Below are positions 24,864 through 32,903 of a stretch of 32,903 nucleotides of DNA, piece by piece. Within the stretch, counting starts at the first letter, position 1; each line of letters begins with the position of its first letter. The translations under genes were made by a program, and so were the position numbers. A model generated the notes under the pieces. It saw only the letters and a list, made by a program, of their open reading frames with translations, had not been told where the DNA came from and did no database searches. This DNA comes from Acidobacteria bacterium UBA2999 (GTDB taxonomy: Bacteria > Acidobacteriota > Vicinamibacteria > Vicinamibacterales > UBA2999), in NCBI GenBank assembly GCA_002346475.1, contig DDZV01000006.1, positions 1 through 32,903 on the forward strand. Direction: 5' to 3'.

Positions 24864-25084
24864 CTAGTATTGCAATAGGGCTGAAGTTAGTAGAAGACCT
24901 TAATGTTCATACTTGTCTCAAGTTAATATGTCCGGTGAATATATTACGGAAGCAGACCGGATAAGAGTATTTTAGTAGTATTTACTATGAATGGTTTAGA
25001 GAACGTTCCATCTATTAAGATGGTCTCTCTGTGGGAATAAATTAATTTTGTACCTCAGATACAAGATGCGTTGAGTAGGACAGT
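24864..25084 (+). promoter_or_regulatory. Divergent control region and leader hairpin before the act operon
   Basis: This 221-base gap lies between the DUF5916 start and actA. It holds an imperfect hairpin: CCATCT (25008-25013) pairs with AGATGG (25018-25023) around ATTA. An outer AGAGA/TCTCT pair (24998-25002 with 25024-25028) is separated on the left by five unpaired bases. A shorter dyad, TTGTA/TACAA, lies at 25048-25064. I found no promoter with good spacing. TAGGA five bases before the actA ATG is its ribosome binding site. Confidence 0.35.
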
Positions 25085-25729
25085 ATGCGCTCTCGTACGT
25101 TAACAATTTTAATGGGCTTTACGGTCGCCGCAAGTTTGGCGGCATTGGCTGCTGCATGGCGTCTTCCTGGAGACAATCGAGGCTATGAGCCAGTCCAGCC
25201 GATCAATTATTCTCATCGCCTTCATGCGGGAGAAATGCAAATTTCCTGCATGTACTGTCATTCTGGTGCCGAGCAAAGTCGCTATGCGGGAATTCCATCT
25301 ACTAGTGTTTGCATGAATTGTCATCAGGAAGTAAGGGCATCGTTTGAACTTGTGCAACAGGAGGCTCAGGATGCAGAGGCTGAGGATCGAACTGCTGAGC
25401 GGATTGTTTCTTCTGAGTTGCAAAAACTCTACGACACGCTTGCACTCGATGACCAATTAAGACCGCTTGAGGACAAGGCTCCAATGCCAGTTCCTTGGGT
25501 TAGAGTGCATACACTTCCAGACTTTGTCCGTTTTGATCATCGCCCGCACGTCTTGTCTGGGGTCTCTTGTCAGAGCTGCCATGGTCCTGTTGAGACTATG
25601 GAGCGAGTTCGTCAGGAGGCACCACTCAGTATGGGTTGGTGTGTCAATTGTCATCGAGATGTTAATGAACATGGCGTAGCAGGCAAGACGGCGTACGCTT
25701 CATTAGATTGCACAACGTGCCACTACTGA
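25085..25729 (+). CDS. actA: Alternative complex III subunit A, pentaheme cytochrome c
   Basis: A 214-residue periplasmic cytochrome with one N-terminal membrane segment (about residues 6-24). It has exactly five CxxCH heme sites: CMYCH (55-59), CMNCH (76-80), CQSCH (162-166), CVNCH (186-190) and CTTCH (209-213). This number matches ActA, which passes electrons from the ActB iron-sulfur chain toward a soluble carrier. It is first of six closely packed act genes; actB begins one base after the stop. A helical, acidic insert (about 82-125) lies between hemes 2 and 3. Confidence 0.95.
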   Translation: MRSRTLTILMGFTVAASLAALAAAWRLPGDNRGYEPVQPINYSHRLHAGEMQISCMYCHSGAEQSRYAGIPSTSVCMNCHQEVRASFELVQQEAQDAEAEDRTAERIVSSELQKLYDTLALDDQLRPLEDKAPMPVPWVRVHTLPDFVRFDHRPHVLSGVSCQSCHGPVETMERVRQEAPLSMGWCVNCHRDVNEHGVAGKTAYASLDCTTCHY

Positions 25730-25730
25730 T

Positions 25731-28715
25731 ATGACCATAAAAAAACGTTATTGGATGACTCCTGTTGAACGGGACACCGTGCCTAACGCACCTGCTCCAG
25801 AGTTTAATGTTCACCCTCAAGTAGACATGGTGCCATCTCGTCGAACTTTTCTGAAAGCCGCGGGGTTTACGTTTGCAGGTTTCATGGCCAGTGATTGCCG
25901 ACCTGCTCCTCAGCATGCATTGCCACATATCCAACAACAACCTGAGTTCACGCCTGGACGTGGCTATGCCTATGCTTCAACTTGTGCTGCGTGTGAGGCG
26001 GCGTGCGGTCTTCTGGTGACTACTCACGACGGACGCCCCACAAAAATTGAAGGAAACCCTGATCATCCATTGTCTGGAGGGGGAGTGTGCGCCGTCGGCC
26101 AGGCCTCTATTCTTGGTTTGTACGACAATCAGCGTTTGACTCACCCAATGTTGAATGGCAATACAGCAACATGGGCAGAAGTAGATGCAACTATCATCAA
26201 ACAGTTAGATCAAATTCGTCAGCAGGGCGGTGCTGTCCGTGTCCTTACTGGGACTTTATCGAGTCCCACAACGACCGCTTTATTAGATGAGTTTATTGCT
26301 TCTTTCCGAAACGCTCGTCATGTTGTTTACGATCCAATTTCAACATCAGCCATTCCAGATGCGTACGTTACTACCCATGGCATAAGACTGTTTCCACACT
26401 ATCGTTTTGATCGCGCTGATGTTGTTGTTGGTTTAGATGCAGATTTTTTAGGGGCCTGGATCTCACCAGTTGAATTTGCTCGTTCATATGCTACTAAACG
26501 ACGCGCTGCAAATAATGGATCATCGGAAACGTTCCATATGCAGTTTGAATCTCGCTTGTCATTAACGGGATCAAAGGCGGATCAGCGTATTCGCATTGCA
26601 CCAAATGAAATAGGCCCCATTGTGACTCACTTAGCTGCCCGAGTAGCTGCTCGTGCAGGCACACCGGTTAGTTGGGATTTATCAACACCGACTGTGTCGA
26701 CAGAAGTTCTTGAAGAGCTCGTGGATCGTTTATTGGCGGCACGTGGGCGCGCTTTAGTTGTATGTGGCAGCCAGGATGTTCGTACACAGATCATGTGTAA
26801 CTTTCTTAACGATCTGCTTGGTTCTTATGGCACGACTATCGATATAGACCAGCCCTCGTACCAACAGCAGGGAGATGATGCTAATTTGGATGTGCTTCGT
26901 AACGAATTGGCAAGTGGAGAGGTTTCGCTACTTGTTGTTGCTGGCGTTAATCCGATCTATGACCTCCCTGAGGCATCTGTATTTGCTGCGAGTTTACGTA
27001 AAGTTCCCTTGATTGTGAGTGTAACCGACCGGCTCGACGAAACATCTAGGGTTGCACACGTAGTTTGTCCAGACCATCACTATCTTGAAAGTTGGGGCGA
27101 TGCTGAACCAGTTGCTGGCGTTGTCAGTTTGAGACAGCCAACTATCAACCCACTCCATGACACGCGTTCCTTAATTGAGGACCTTGCCATGTGGAGCGGT
27201 AGACCTGGCACGGCCTACGATTTAGTACGTGAACACTGGCAGAAAGATATGCAGGCGAGAGCGAGCAGCAAAGAGCCGTTCTCAACATTTTGGGATCAAG
27301 CCTTAGAGCGTGGGGTAACTCAAGTAGCAACAACGACAAAGACGCCAAGTCCATTTTCAGTGAATGCGGTCGAGCCAATCATAGCTGAAGCAGAGAATAC
27401 AGAAGATTTAACATTGGTGTTGTATCCCACAGTTGGTTTGCGTGATGGTAGGCATGCGCACAACCCATGGTTACAGGAACTCCCGGACCCAATTACTAAA
27501 GTTACTTGGGATAACTACGTATCTCTATCGCCGTCTAGAGCAGAGCAGTTGGGGATTAAACATGGTGATATTGTGCAGGTGGATACTGATTCTAGCGGCT
27601 TGGATCTTCCTGCCTTTATTCAGCCAGGTCAACACGACAGTGTTGTTGCGGTTCCCTTAGGTTACGGACGTGCTGGAACAGACCGGTTTACAAATATTGG
27701 TCCTCAGTGGGTCCTCGGGCAGGCCGCAGGTGGCAATGTTGGACAAAGCGCTGCACCGCTGGTCAGTTTTACTCAAGGAAGACGTTTTTATAATGGTCGT
27801 CCAGTTGCATTAACAAATACTGGACGTACACATGACCTTGCCTCGACCCAATCCCATCACTCTCTAACCGTACCCGGTGCGGTTGCACCCATGGGCGATG
27901 AGCATTCTGCTGTTGTACAGGAAATACCAGCCTCTGAATTACACCATGGAGATGATGAACATCACCAAGAACACGGTGAATTGTGGCCTCAGGATCATAA
28001 CTACGAAGGACACCGCTGGGGAATGGCAGTGGACCTTGATTCTTGCAACGGTTGCTCAGCCTGTGTTGTTGCGTGTCAGGTTGAGAACAATATTCCTGTT
28101 GTTGGCCACGATGAGGTGAGGCGTCACCGAGAAATGCACTGGCTACGTATTGATCGGTACTATTCAGGTGACGACGGAAACATCGAAGTCGCACATCAAC
28201 CGATGATGTGTCAGCATTGTGAACATGCTCCTTGCGAAGTTGTTTGCCCAGTCTTGGCAACTGTTCACAGTTCTGAGGGGTTGAACGAGCAGATTTACAA
28301 TCGTTGTGTCGGAACTAGGTACTGTGCAAACAATTGTCCCTATAAAGTTCGACGTTTCAACTGGTTTGATTATCCACACGACGACAATCTAGAGAATTTA
28401 GTTCTTAATCCGAATGTCACTGTTCGCACACGTGGCGTGATGGAGAAGTGCACTTTTTGTGTACAAAGGATTGAGGAAAAGAAAATTGATGCAGCTGCGA
28501 AGGGCGAGCCTCTTGCTGACGGAGAGCTGCAGACAGCCTGCCAGCAGACTTGTCCTGCAGAGGCAATTGTTTTTGGTGATCTTAATGATCCAAAAAGCCG
28601 TGTGTCACAGTTGTCTAAGAGCGCACGCGCTTATAGAGCCTTAGAGGAATTAAACGTACGACCGGCAGTACGATATCTGAAGGTTGTGCGTCGAGGAGAC
28701 GAATCGCATGAATGA
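25731..28715 (+). CDS. actB: Alternative complex III subunit B, fused molybdopterin-like and Fe-S protein
   Basis: A 994-residue fusion. A twin-Arg stretch, SRRTFLKAAGFTFAGFMAS (36-54), suggests Tat export. The B1 half resembles molybdopterin oxidoreductases. It starts with Cys85, Cys88, Cys92 and Cys120 (C-x2-C-x3-C-x27-C), the N-terminal Fe-S motif of that family; this motif is absent from the Bacteroidota ActB proteins as I recall them. A His/Asp/Glu-rich linker (about 738-763) leads to the B2 ferredoxin half with four cysteine groups. These start with CNGCSACVVAC (772-782) and CQHCEHAPCEVVC (from 827); the third is CVGTRYCANNCPYKVRR, and the fourth is CTFC (in MEKCTFC) with CQQTC. The B2 clusters carry electrons from quinol oxidation to ActA. 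The end overlaps the start of actC. Confidence 0.95.
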   Translation: MTIKKRYWMTPVERDTVPNAPAPEFNVHPQVDMVPSRRTFLKAAGFTFAGFMASDCRPAPQHALPHIQQQPEFTPGRGYAYASTCAACEAACGLLVTTHDGRPTKIEGNPDHPLSGGGVCAVGQASILGLYDNQRLTHPMLNGNTATWAEVDATIIKQLDQIRQQGGAVRVLTGTLSSPTTTALLDEFIASFRNARHVVYDPISTSAIPDAYVTTHGIRLFPHYRFDRADVVVGLDADFLGAWISPVEFARSYATKRRAANNGSSETFHMQFESRLSLTGSKADQRIRIAPNEIGPIVTHLAARVAARAGTPVSWDLSTPTVSTEVLEELVDRLLAARGRALVVCGSQDVRTQIMCNFLNDLLGSYGTTIDIDQPSYQQQGDDANLDVLRNELASGEVSLLVVAGVNPIYDLPEASVFAASLRKVPLIVSVTDRLDETSRVAHVVCPDHHYLESWGDAEPVAGVVSLRQPTINPLHDTRSLIEDLAMWSGRPGTAYDLVREHWQKDMQARASSKEPFSTFWDQALERGVTQVATTTKTPSPFSVNAVEPIIAEAENTEDLTLVLYPTVGLRDGRHAHNPWLQELPDPITKVTWDNYVSLSPSRAEQLGIKHGDIVQVDTDSSGLDLPAFIQPGQHDSVVAVPLGYGRAGTDRFTNIGPQWVLGQAAGGNVGQSAAPLVSFTQGRRFYNGRPVALTNTGRTHDLASTQSHHSLTVPGAVAPMGDEHSAVVQEIPASELHHGDDEHHQEHGELWPQDHNYEGHRWGMAVDLDSCNGCSACVVACQVENNIPVVGHDEVRRHREMHWLRIDRYYSGDDGNIEVAHQPMMCQHCEHAPCEVVCPVLATVHSSEGLNEQIYNRCVGTRYCANNCPYKVRRFNWFDYPHDDNLENLVLNPNVTVRTRGVMEKCTFCVQRIEEKKIDAAAKGEPLADGELQTACQQTCPAEAIVFGDLNDPKSRVSQLSKSARAYRALEELNVRPAVRYLKVVRRGDESHE

Positions 28716-30114
28716 GGTTCGTCTGGATAATGGTCCCATGATCACTGGCGGGAAAGTTGTTAGTGATGTCACACGTGACGTTTCCCGTGGGATGGAGGGC
28801 CGTCCAACGATGCTTTGGTGGGTTGGGCTGGGCGTCTCTGGCACACTGCTTTTGATTGGTCTTGTAGCTGTGACATACCAGATGGCCGTTGGTATCGGAA
28901 CATGGGGACTTAATCGCACAGTTGGATGGGGTTTTGATATCACAAATTTTGTTTTCTGGATTGGGATTGGCCATGCGGGGACACTAATTTCAGCGATTCT
29001 TTTTCTCTTACGCCAGCGGTGGCGAACGTCAGTCAATCGTGCCGCGGAAGCGATGACGTTAATTGCAGTTATGTGCGCTGGCATCTTTCCCCTAATTCAC
29101 ATGGGTCGGCCATGGTTGGCTTTTTGGGTAGCACCATATCCAAACTTTCGCGGGCCACTCTGGGTCAATTTTCGTTCGCCACTTTTGTGGGATGTTGTTG
29201 CTATTAGTACTTACTTCACCATTTCTGCGGTGTTTTGGTACGTCGGGTTACTTCCTGACCTAGCTACGCTTCGTGACCGTGCTGCCCCAGGGAGTACGAG
29301 ACGCCGGATCCTGGGCTGGTTGAGCCTTGGGTGGAATGGGTCCTATCGCACTTGGCACCGCTACGAGGTTGTTTATTTGTTACTAGCTGGTTTGGCGACG
29401 CCACTTGTAATTTCTGTTCACACAATTGTGAGTATGGATTTTGCAACTTCAGTCATTCCGGGGTGGCATACCACGATATTTCCTCCGTATTTTGTCGCTG
29501 GTGCAATTTTTTCAGGCATGGCAATGGTGCTAACCCTGATGCTTATTGCTCGGACTACGATGCGGCTACAAGACTACATAACCCTGCGTCACATTGATGT
29601 CATGTGTAAATTAGTCATTGCAACAAGTGGCATGGTGGGGCTGGCGTACGCGACGGAATATTTCATCGCATTCTATTCTGGCAATCCATTTGAACGGTTT
29701 GTTTTTATAAACCGTGCCCTTGGACCTCTTGGGTGGGGTTTTGGCATCATGGTTGCCTGCAATGTTCTGATTCCTCAATTGCTATGGTTCGCTCGCGTTA
29801 GGCGCACTGTACTCGCAGTCTTTCTCATTTCGATTGCTGTCAATATTGGCATGTGGTTTGAGCGTTTCGTTATTATTGTTTCCTCCCTTGAGAGGTCTTT
29901 CTTGCCGTCCTCGTGGACTACGTACATGCCGACGTTGATTGAATTTGCCACGCTAGCTGGAAGCTTTGGTCTATTTTTTACGCTGTTCCTTCTTTTCTGT
30001 CGTTTTGTGCCTGTGATTGCAATGGCCGAAGTGAAAACTGTTCTTGGGTCTGCATCTCAACGGACCGCGTCCCATGCGCAGCCTGGAATACCTCAAGTTG
30101 GGTTGGAGTCTTAG
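28708..30114 (+). CDS. actC: Alternative complex III subunit C, NrfD/PsrC-type quinol-binding membrane protein
   Basis: A 468-residue integral membrane protein with about ten hydrophobic helices. NrfD-family landmarks are WGFDITNFVFWIGIGHAGT, AEAMTLIAVMCAGIFPLIHM, the helix-loop before YLLLAGLATPLVISVHTIVS, and ATEYFIAFYSGNPFE. It is expected to hold the quinol site and take part in proton movement in complex III of the alternative type. ATG at 28708 overlaps the actB end by eight bases. It has GAGGAG about nine bases upstream and fits known N-termini better than the upstream TTG at 28684. Confidence 0.95.
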   Translation: MNEVRLDNGPMITGGKVVSDVTRDVSRGMEGRPTMLWWVGLGVSGTLLLIGLVAVTYQMAVGIGTWGLNRTVGWGFDITNFVFWIGIGHAGTLISAILFLLRQRWRTSVNRAAEAMTLIAVMCAGIFPLIHMGRPWLAFWVAPYPNFRGPLWVNFRSPLLWDVVAISTYFTISAVFWYVGLLPDLATLRDRAAPGSTRRRILGWLSLGWNGSYRTWHRYEVVYLLLAGLATPLVISVHTIVSMDFATSVIPGWHTTIFPPYFVAGAIFSGMAMVLTLMLIARTTMRLQDYITLRHIDVMCKLVIATSGMVGLAYATEYFIAFYSGNPFERFVFINRALGPLGWGFGIMVACNVLIPQLLWFARVRRTVLAVFLISIAVNIGMWFERFVIIVSSLERSFLPSSWTTYMPTLIEFATLAGSFGLFFTLFLLFCRFVPVIAMAEVKTVLGSASQRTASHAQPGIPQVGLES

Positions 30115-30115
30115 T

Positions 30116-30658
30116 ATGTCGAGCCGTATATTTATAGCGACGTTTGAAGATGATGAAGATATACGATTGGCAGCTATTGCTGCGCGTCGGGAAGGTATTG
30201 AGATCGTTGATATTTATGCACCTTACGCAGTGCATGGTTTAGACGCTGCTATGGGGCTTTCACCTTCACGGTTACCCCTAGCGACATTCGGCCTAGGCCT
30301 TTTAGGGGCGGTGTTTGTTCTAGGATTTCAATATTGGACAAGCGCTCTGGATTGGGCAATTAATGTTGGTGGTCGACCGTGGAATTCATTGCCAGCGTTT
30401 GTGCCAGTGACCTTTGAAATCATGGTGTTGTTCGCTGGGATTGGCACTGTTCTTGCCTTCATTATTGTGAGTGGCCTTCGTCCTTGGCGTAGCAGTAATG
30501 TGCCAGTTGCGCGTGTCACTGACGATCGTTTTGCCCTTCTCCTAAGAGCACCTACGGCTGGACCTGATCGTGCACGGGTTGAAGAGATACTCGAACCATT
30601 TCATGTTTTAGCAGTTGAAGAGCGGCATGAAATACCTGATGCGGCAAAGAATACGTAA
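30116..30658 (+). CDS. actD: Alternative complex III subunit D, DUF3341 membrane protein
   Basis: A 180-residue protein. A cytoplasmic N-terminal DUF3341 segment (IFIATFEDDEDIRLAAIAA, DIYAPYAVHGLDAAMGL) is followed by two membrane helices near residues 58-80 and 100-121. A C-terminal soluble part (DDRFALLLRAP) ends the chain. It is a structural subunit of the complex without cofactors. ATG 30116 follows the actC stop by one base and has GGAG about nine bases before it. Its TAA overlaps the next start (TAATG). Confidence 0.93.
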   Translation: MSSRIFIATFEDDEDIRLAAIAARREGIEIVDIYAPYAVHGLDAAMGLSPSRLPLATFGLGLLGAVFVLGFQYWTSALDWAINVGGRPWNSLPAFVPVTFEIMVLFAGIGTVLAFIIVSGLRPWRSSNVPVARVTDDRFALLLRAPTAGPDRARVEEILEPFHVLAVEERHEIPDAAKNT

Positions 30659-31254
30659 TGATCAACTCTCGACTCGTTCAGTCCGTGCTCGGAGGATTAC
30701 TCGTACTGACATTGGGCTTGAACTGGTACGTACGCCAGCCATCTCTTGTGCCTAACATTGAATTTGCACCAGATATGTACCGAACCCCTCGTTTCAATAC
30801 TTACGAACCAAATTCAAATTTTGCTGATGGTATGACATTGCGCTTGCCAGTTGCAGGCACGATTGCACGCGGTAACAAGCCTTTTCCATATGGGCCAGGT
30901 TTTCGAGATTCATCTCGTGCAGGGAGAGAACTAGTCAATCCGTTCTCTTCGTCTGATGCTAGTACTCTTGAGAGAGGGGCTGTTGTTTACAATCGTTACT
31001 GTACACTCTGTCATGGCGTAGATGGCACGGGTGGTGGACCAGTAGTCGATCGTGGATTCCCTGGCCCACCTTCACTGTTGCGTCCATTTACTCGCAGGAT
31101 GCCAGACGGCCAAATTATTCATATTATTACGCATGGACGTAGCCGGATGCCGAGCCACGCTGCTCAGATTCCTCTTGATGACAGGTGGAAGATTGTAGTG
31201 CATGTCCGTGAGCTTCAAAATAATGCGGTGGCTTCACCGGAGGCCGGTGAATGA
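30658..31254 (+). CDS. actE: Alternative complex III subunit E, monoheme cytochrome c
   Basis: A 198-residue protein with an uncleaved-looking N-terminal hydrophobic segment (about 8-24). Its one heme-binding motif is CTLCH (115-119), and Met164 in GRSRMPSHA is the likely sixth ligand. The cytochrome c fold begins around residue 103 (TLERGAVVYNRYC). Some ActE proteins are lipoproteins, but this one has no N-terminal lipobox Cys. It probably serves as electron outlet next to ActA. It overlaps actD by one base and actF by four. Confidence 0.93.
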   Translation: MINSRLVQSVLGGLLVLTLGLNWYVRQPSLVPNIEFAPDMYRTPRFNTYEPNSNFADGMTLRLPVAGTIARGNKPFPYGPGFRDSSRAGRELVNPFSSSDASTLERGAVVYNRYCTLCHGVDGTGGGPVVDRGFPGPPSLLRPFTRRMPDGQIIHIITHGRSRMPSHAAQIPLDDRWKIVVHVRELQNNAVASPEAGE

Positions 31255-32432
31255 CAGTAAACGTCATGCATAGTCAAAGGTTGTTGTCGTCGAGAGTTGT
31301 TCGAAGCTTGAGGAGTATTGCTCTCGTTTCAGCGATAGTAGTGGTAGCGGGAATAGCGTTTTCACCAGAGCGTATGTGGGCTAACTGGTTGCTTGTGAGT
31401 TATTACGCCGTGACACTAGGACTCGGGGGTCTTTGTCTAGTAGCGATTCACTATGTGACTGGTTCTACCTGGAGTGTTGCCATTCGTCGGATTCCAGAAG
31501 GACTGTCTGCTCTTGTACCAGTTGCTGCAGTTGGTCTTGGTGTTGTCTTTCTTGTTAGGCCAGAACTTTATACCTGGACTATGGGAGATTTTGGTTCGTT
31601 ACCAGAGTCAGCTCTTGCGTTTAAACGCTGGTGGCTTGACTGGTCTTTTTTTCTAATACGAGCCGTTGGTTATATTCTGCTTTGGACCCTCTTTGCTTGG
31701 GCGATTCGCAAGCAATCCCACCAGCAGGATACGAATAGAGAGGTGCGACACACGATAATGAACCGTCGTTTGTCGGCTATTTTTCTTGTTGTGCTAGCTT
31801 TCAGTTTCTCCCTCGCAGCGTTTGATTGGGTAATGTCCCTTGAGCCGGCCTGGTTCAGTACAATTTTTGCGCTTTACAACTTTTCTGGTTTGTTTTTATC
31901 AACTCTTGCGTGTGTAATCTTGCTTGTTATTTGGCTTGAAGGCGCAGGGCCACTCGCAGGTGTTTTGACTGATGAGCACCTTCACGATCTAGGGAAACTG
32001 CTATTTGCTTTTAGTACTTTCTGGGCCTATATCTGGTTCAGTCAGTACATGCTTATCTGGTACTCCAACATCACCGAGGAGACTGTGTACTTTATTTCTC
32101 GAATGCATGGTCCGTGGTTGGGGTTTTTCGTGCTAAATCTAGTCCTCAATTGGCTAGTCCCATTCGCACTGCTTCTTCGTCGAGATATGAAACGTCACAG
32201 GCGTGTCATGGTCTTGGTTGCCGTAGTAGTTCTCCTTGGTCGTTGGGTTGACCTGTCATTAATGATTTTTCCCCCAGTGCTTGGTGAAATGTTGCCTAGT
32301 ATTTGGGAAGTGGGTGCAGTGGCTGGAGCGGCAAGTCTTGTGATCCTGTGGGTTGCACGTGCACTTGTTCGTGTACCAATCGTACCTGTCGGAGACCCAC
32401 AGCTTCCTGATAGCCTGCATTACCACCAATAA
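31251..32432 (+). CDS. actF: Alternative complex III subunit F, polytopic membrane protein
   Basis: A 393-residue protein with about ten hydrophobic helices. Conserved ActF segments are FALYNFSGLFLSTLACVILL, LHDLGKLLFAFSTFWAYIWF and QYMLIWYSNITEETVYF, followed by WVDLSLMIFPPVL. It is the second large membrane subunit, related in fold to ActC, and is thought to contribute to proton translocation. It starts with ATG overlapping the actE stop (ATGA) and is the last act gene here. A short gap and a convergent DUF5916 gene follow, so no actG or oxidase gene is attached. Confidence 0.94.
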   Translation: MTVNVMHSQRLLSSRVVRSLRSIALVSAIVVVAGIAFSPERMWANWLLVSYYAVTLGLGGLCLVAIHYVTGSTWSVAIRRIPEGLSALVPVAAVGLGVVFLVRPELYTWTMGDFGSLPESALAFKRWWLDWSFFLIRAVGYILLWTLFAWAIRKQSHQQDTNREVRHTIMNRRLSAIFLVVLAFSFSLAAFDWVMSLEPAWFSTIFALYNFSGLFLSTLACVILLVIWLEGAGPLAGVLTDEHLHDLGKLLFAFSTFWAYIWFSQYMLIWYSNITEETVYFISRMHGPWLGFFVLNLVLNWLVPFALLLRRDMKRHRRVMVLVAVVVLLGRWVDLSLMIFPPVLGEMLPSIWEVGAVAGAASLVILWVARALVRVPIVPVGDPQLPDSLHYHQ

Positions 32433-32461
32433 TCTAGATCTTGTCGTTTTGTTCAGGCGAC

Positions 32462-32903
32462 CTAAAACCGAAATAGGTATTGCAGTTTTGTAAAGAATGC
32501 TCGGTTAGTAAGTTGAAATGCTTGATCAGCGAATGCATCGTTCTGAACTTCGTCACGCTGGCGGTACCGATCATCGTATCCTACGTAGAACACGGTGCCT
32601 GCGTTTACTCGATAGGTTACAAGCACACTTGTTACGAGAGTTTTATCTAAAGTGTTGTAGTCCAGAATATTCCTGACAAGAAGTTCTTTCGTAAACTGGT
32701 ACGTTGTTCTGGCTCTTATAATTTGTACATTAAAGATATTGGTGTTTGTGTTTATGTCCACGAACCGGCTTGCATTGAGCGAGATAGCTGATTGCAATCG
32801 AGAAAATGGTCGGACCGTGGCCGCCAGACTGAGGCCGACTGACCGTCCGAGAAAAGGGTTCTCTGTGTAGCGAATTTCATCTCCAAACCTAAGCCCGCCT
32901 CTG
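32462..32903 (-). CDS. Second DUF5916-type outer-membrane protein, C-terminal fragment
   Basis: The last 147 residues of a gene running off the window edge; the frame stays open to base 32903. Alternating beta strands, TYQFTKELLVRNILDYNT, VLVTYRVNAGTVFYVGYDD and the terminal TKLQYLFRF match the barrel end of DUF5916 proteins, including the closing Phe. It is convergent with actF. Together with the gene at 22659-24863 it places two members of this family on either side of the act operon; they look like distinct paralogues rather than recent copies. Confidence 0.75.
   Translation of the reverse strand, partial: RGGLRFGDEIRYTENPFLGRSVGLSLAATVRPFSRLQSAISLNASRFVDINTNTNIFNVQIIRARTTYQFTKELLVRNILDYNTLDKTLVTSVLVTYRVNAGTVFYVGYDDRYRQRDEVQNDAFADQAFQLTNRAFFTKLQYLFRF

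Noticed and set aside
27769..28260. Minus-strand open frame of 163 codons
   Set aside because: It lies opposite the ActB linker and Fe-S region. It is an artefact of codon use there.
25731..30114. Molybdenum oxidoreductase or polysulfide reductase (Psr/Nrf-type) operon
   Set aside because: The molybdopterin-like and Fe-S parts are fused, and the pentaheme cytochrome, DUF3341, monoheme cytochrome and ActF genes together define alternative complex III.
1..32903. CRISPR array, transposon, integron or prophage
   Set aside because: I saw no regularly spaced repeats, transposase or integrase motifs, or phage structural genes; nearly all of the window is explained by chromosomal genes.

Overview
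The window reads as a stretch of bacterial chromosome of moderate G+C from a Gram-negative, respiring organism. The inventory is an Omp85 barrel protein, an adenosylcobalamin-dependent ribonucleotide reductase, a fused isobutyryl-CoA mutase, DUF5916 outer-membrane proteins, DUF2911 and S9 peptidase proteins, and an alternative complex III. That mix is typical of Acidobacteriota (Vicinamibacteria-like lineages) or close relatives. The assignment is inferred from gene content, not from a marker gene. I saw no tRNA, rRNA, CRISPR array, insertion sequence or prophage, and coding style looks uniform throughout.

Layout. Bases 1-841 hold the 3' end of an Omp85 (BamA/TamA-type) gene overlapping a short SurA-like periplasmic chaperone gene, convergent with a CPBP membrane protease gene (849-1574, minus). 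Bases 1575-1912 are a rich regulatory region: two NrdR-box-like palindromes exactly 16 bp apart straddle a sigma70-type promoter, followed by a structured leader. They precede nrdJ (1913-4843), which ends in a hairpin terminator. Next come icmF (5057-8542), a YeiH-family transporter, an O-methyltransferase, an S9 peptidase with a coupled ABC ATPase, and a DUF2911 lipid/periplasmic-type protein.

Bases 14184-17291 contain a shared terminator, an aldo/keto reductase (minus), a membrane-anchored PEGA-domain protein, and an RRM RNA-binding protein/PrxQ peroxiredoxin pair (minus). Bases 17521-22625 hold a rhodanese, pdxH followed directly by a mercuric-reductase-like flavoprotein, a 7Fe-type ferredoxin (minus), a DUF1499 membrane protein and a secreted two-domain VOC protein. 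Bases 22659-24863 (minus) encode a DUF5916 outer-membrane protein.

Bases 25085-32432 are a tight actABCDEF operon for alternative complex III, the quinol:cytochrome c (or quinol:HiPIP) oxidoreductase that replaces the bc1 complex. It has a pentaheme cytochrome, a fused molybdopterin-like/ferredoxin subunit, two NrfD-type membrane subunits, DUF3341 and a monoheme cytochrome c. A second, partial DUF5916 gene (minus) follows. No terminal oxidase genes follow in the window.

I did not find a convincing wholly new system. The strongest second-look signals are the NrdR-box pair plus structured leader in front of nrdJ, the complete N-terminal Fe-S cysteine motif retained in ActB, and the mercuric-reductase-like enzyme without mercury-binding cysteines.
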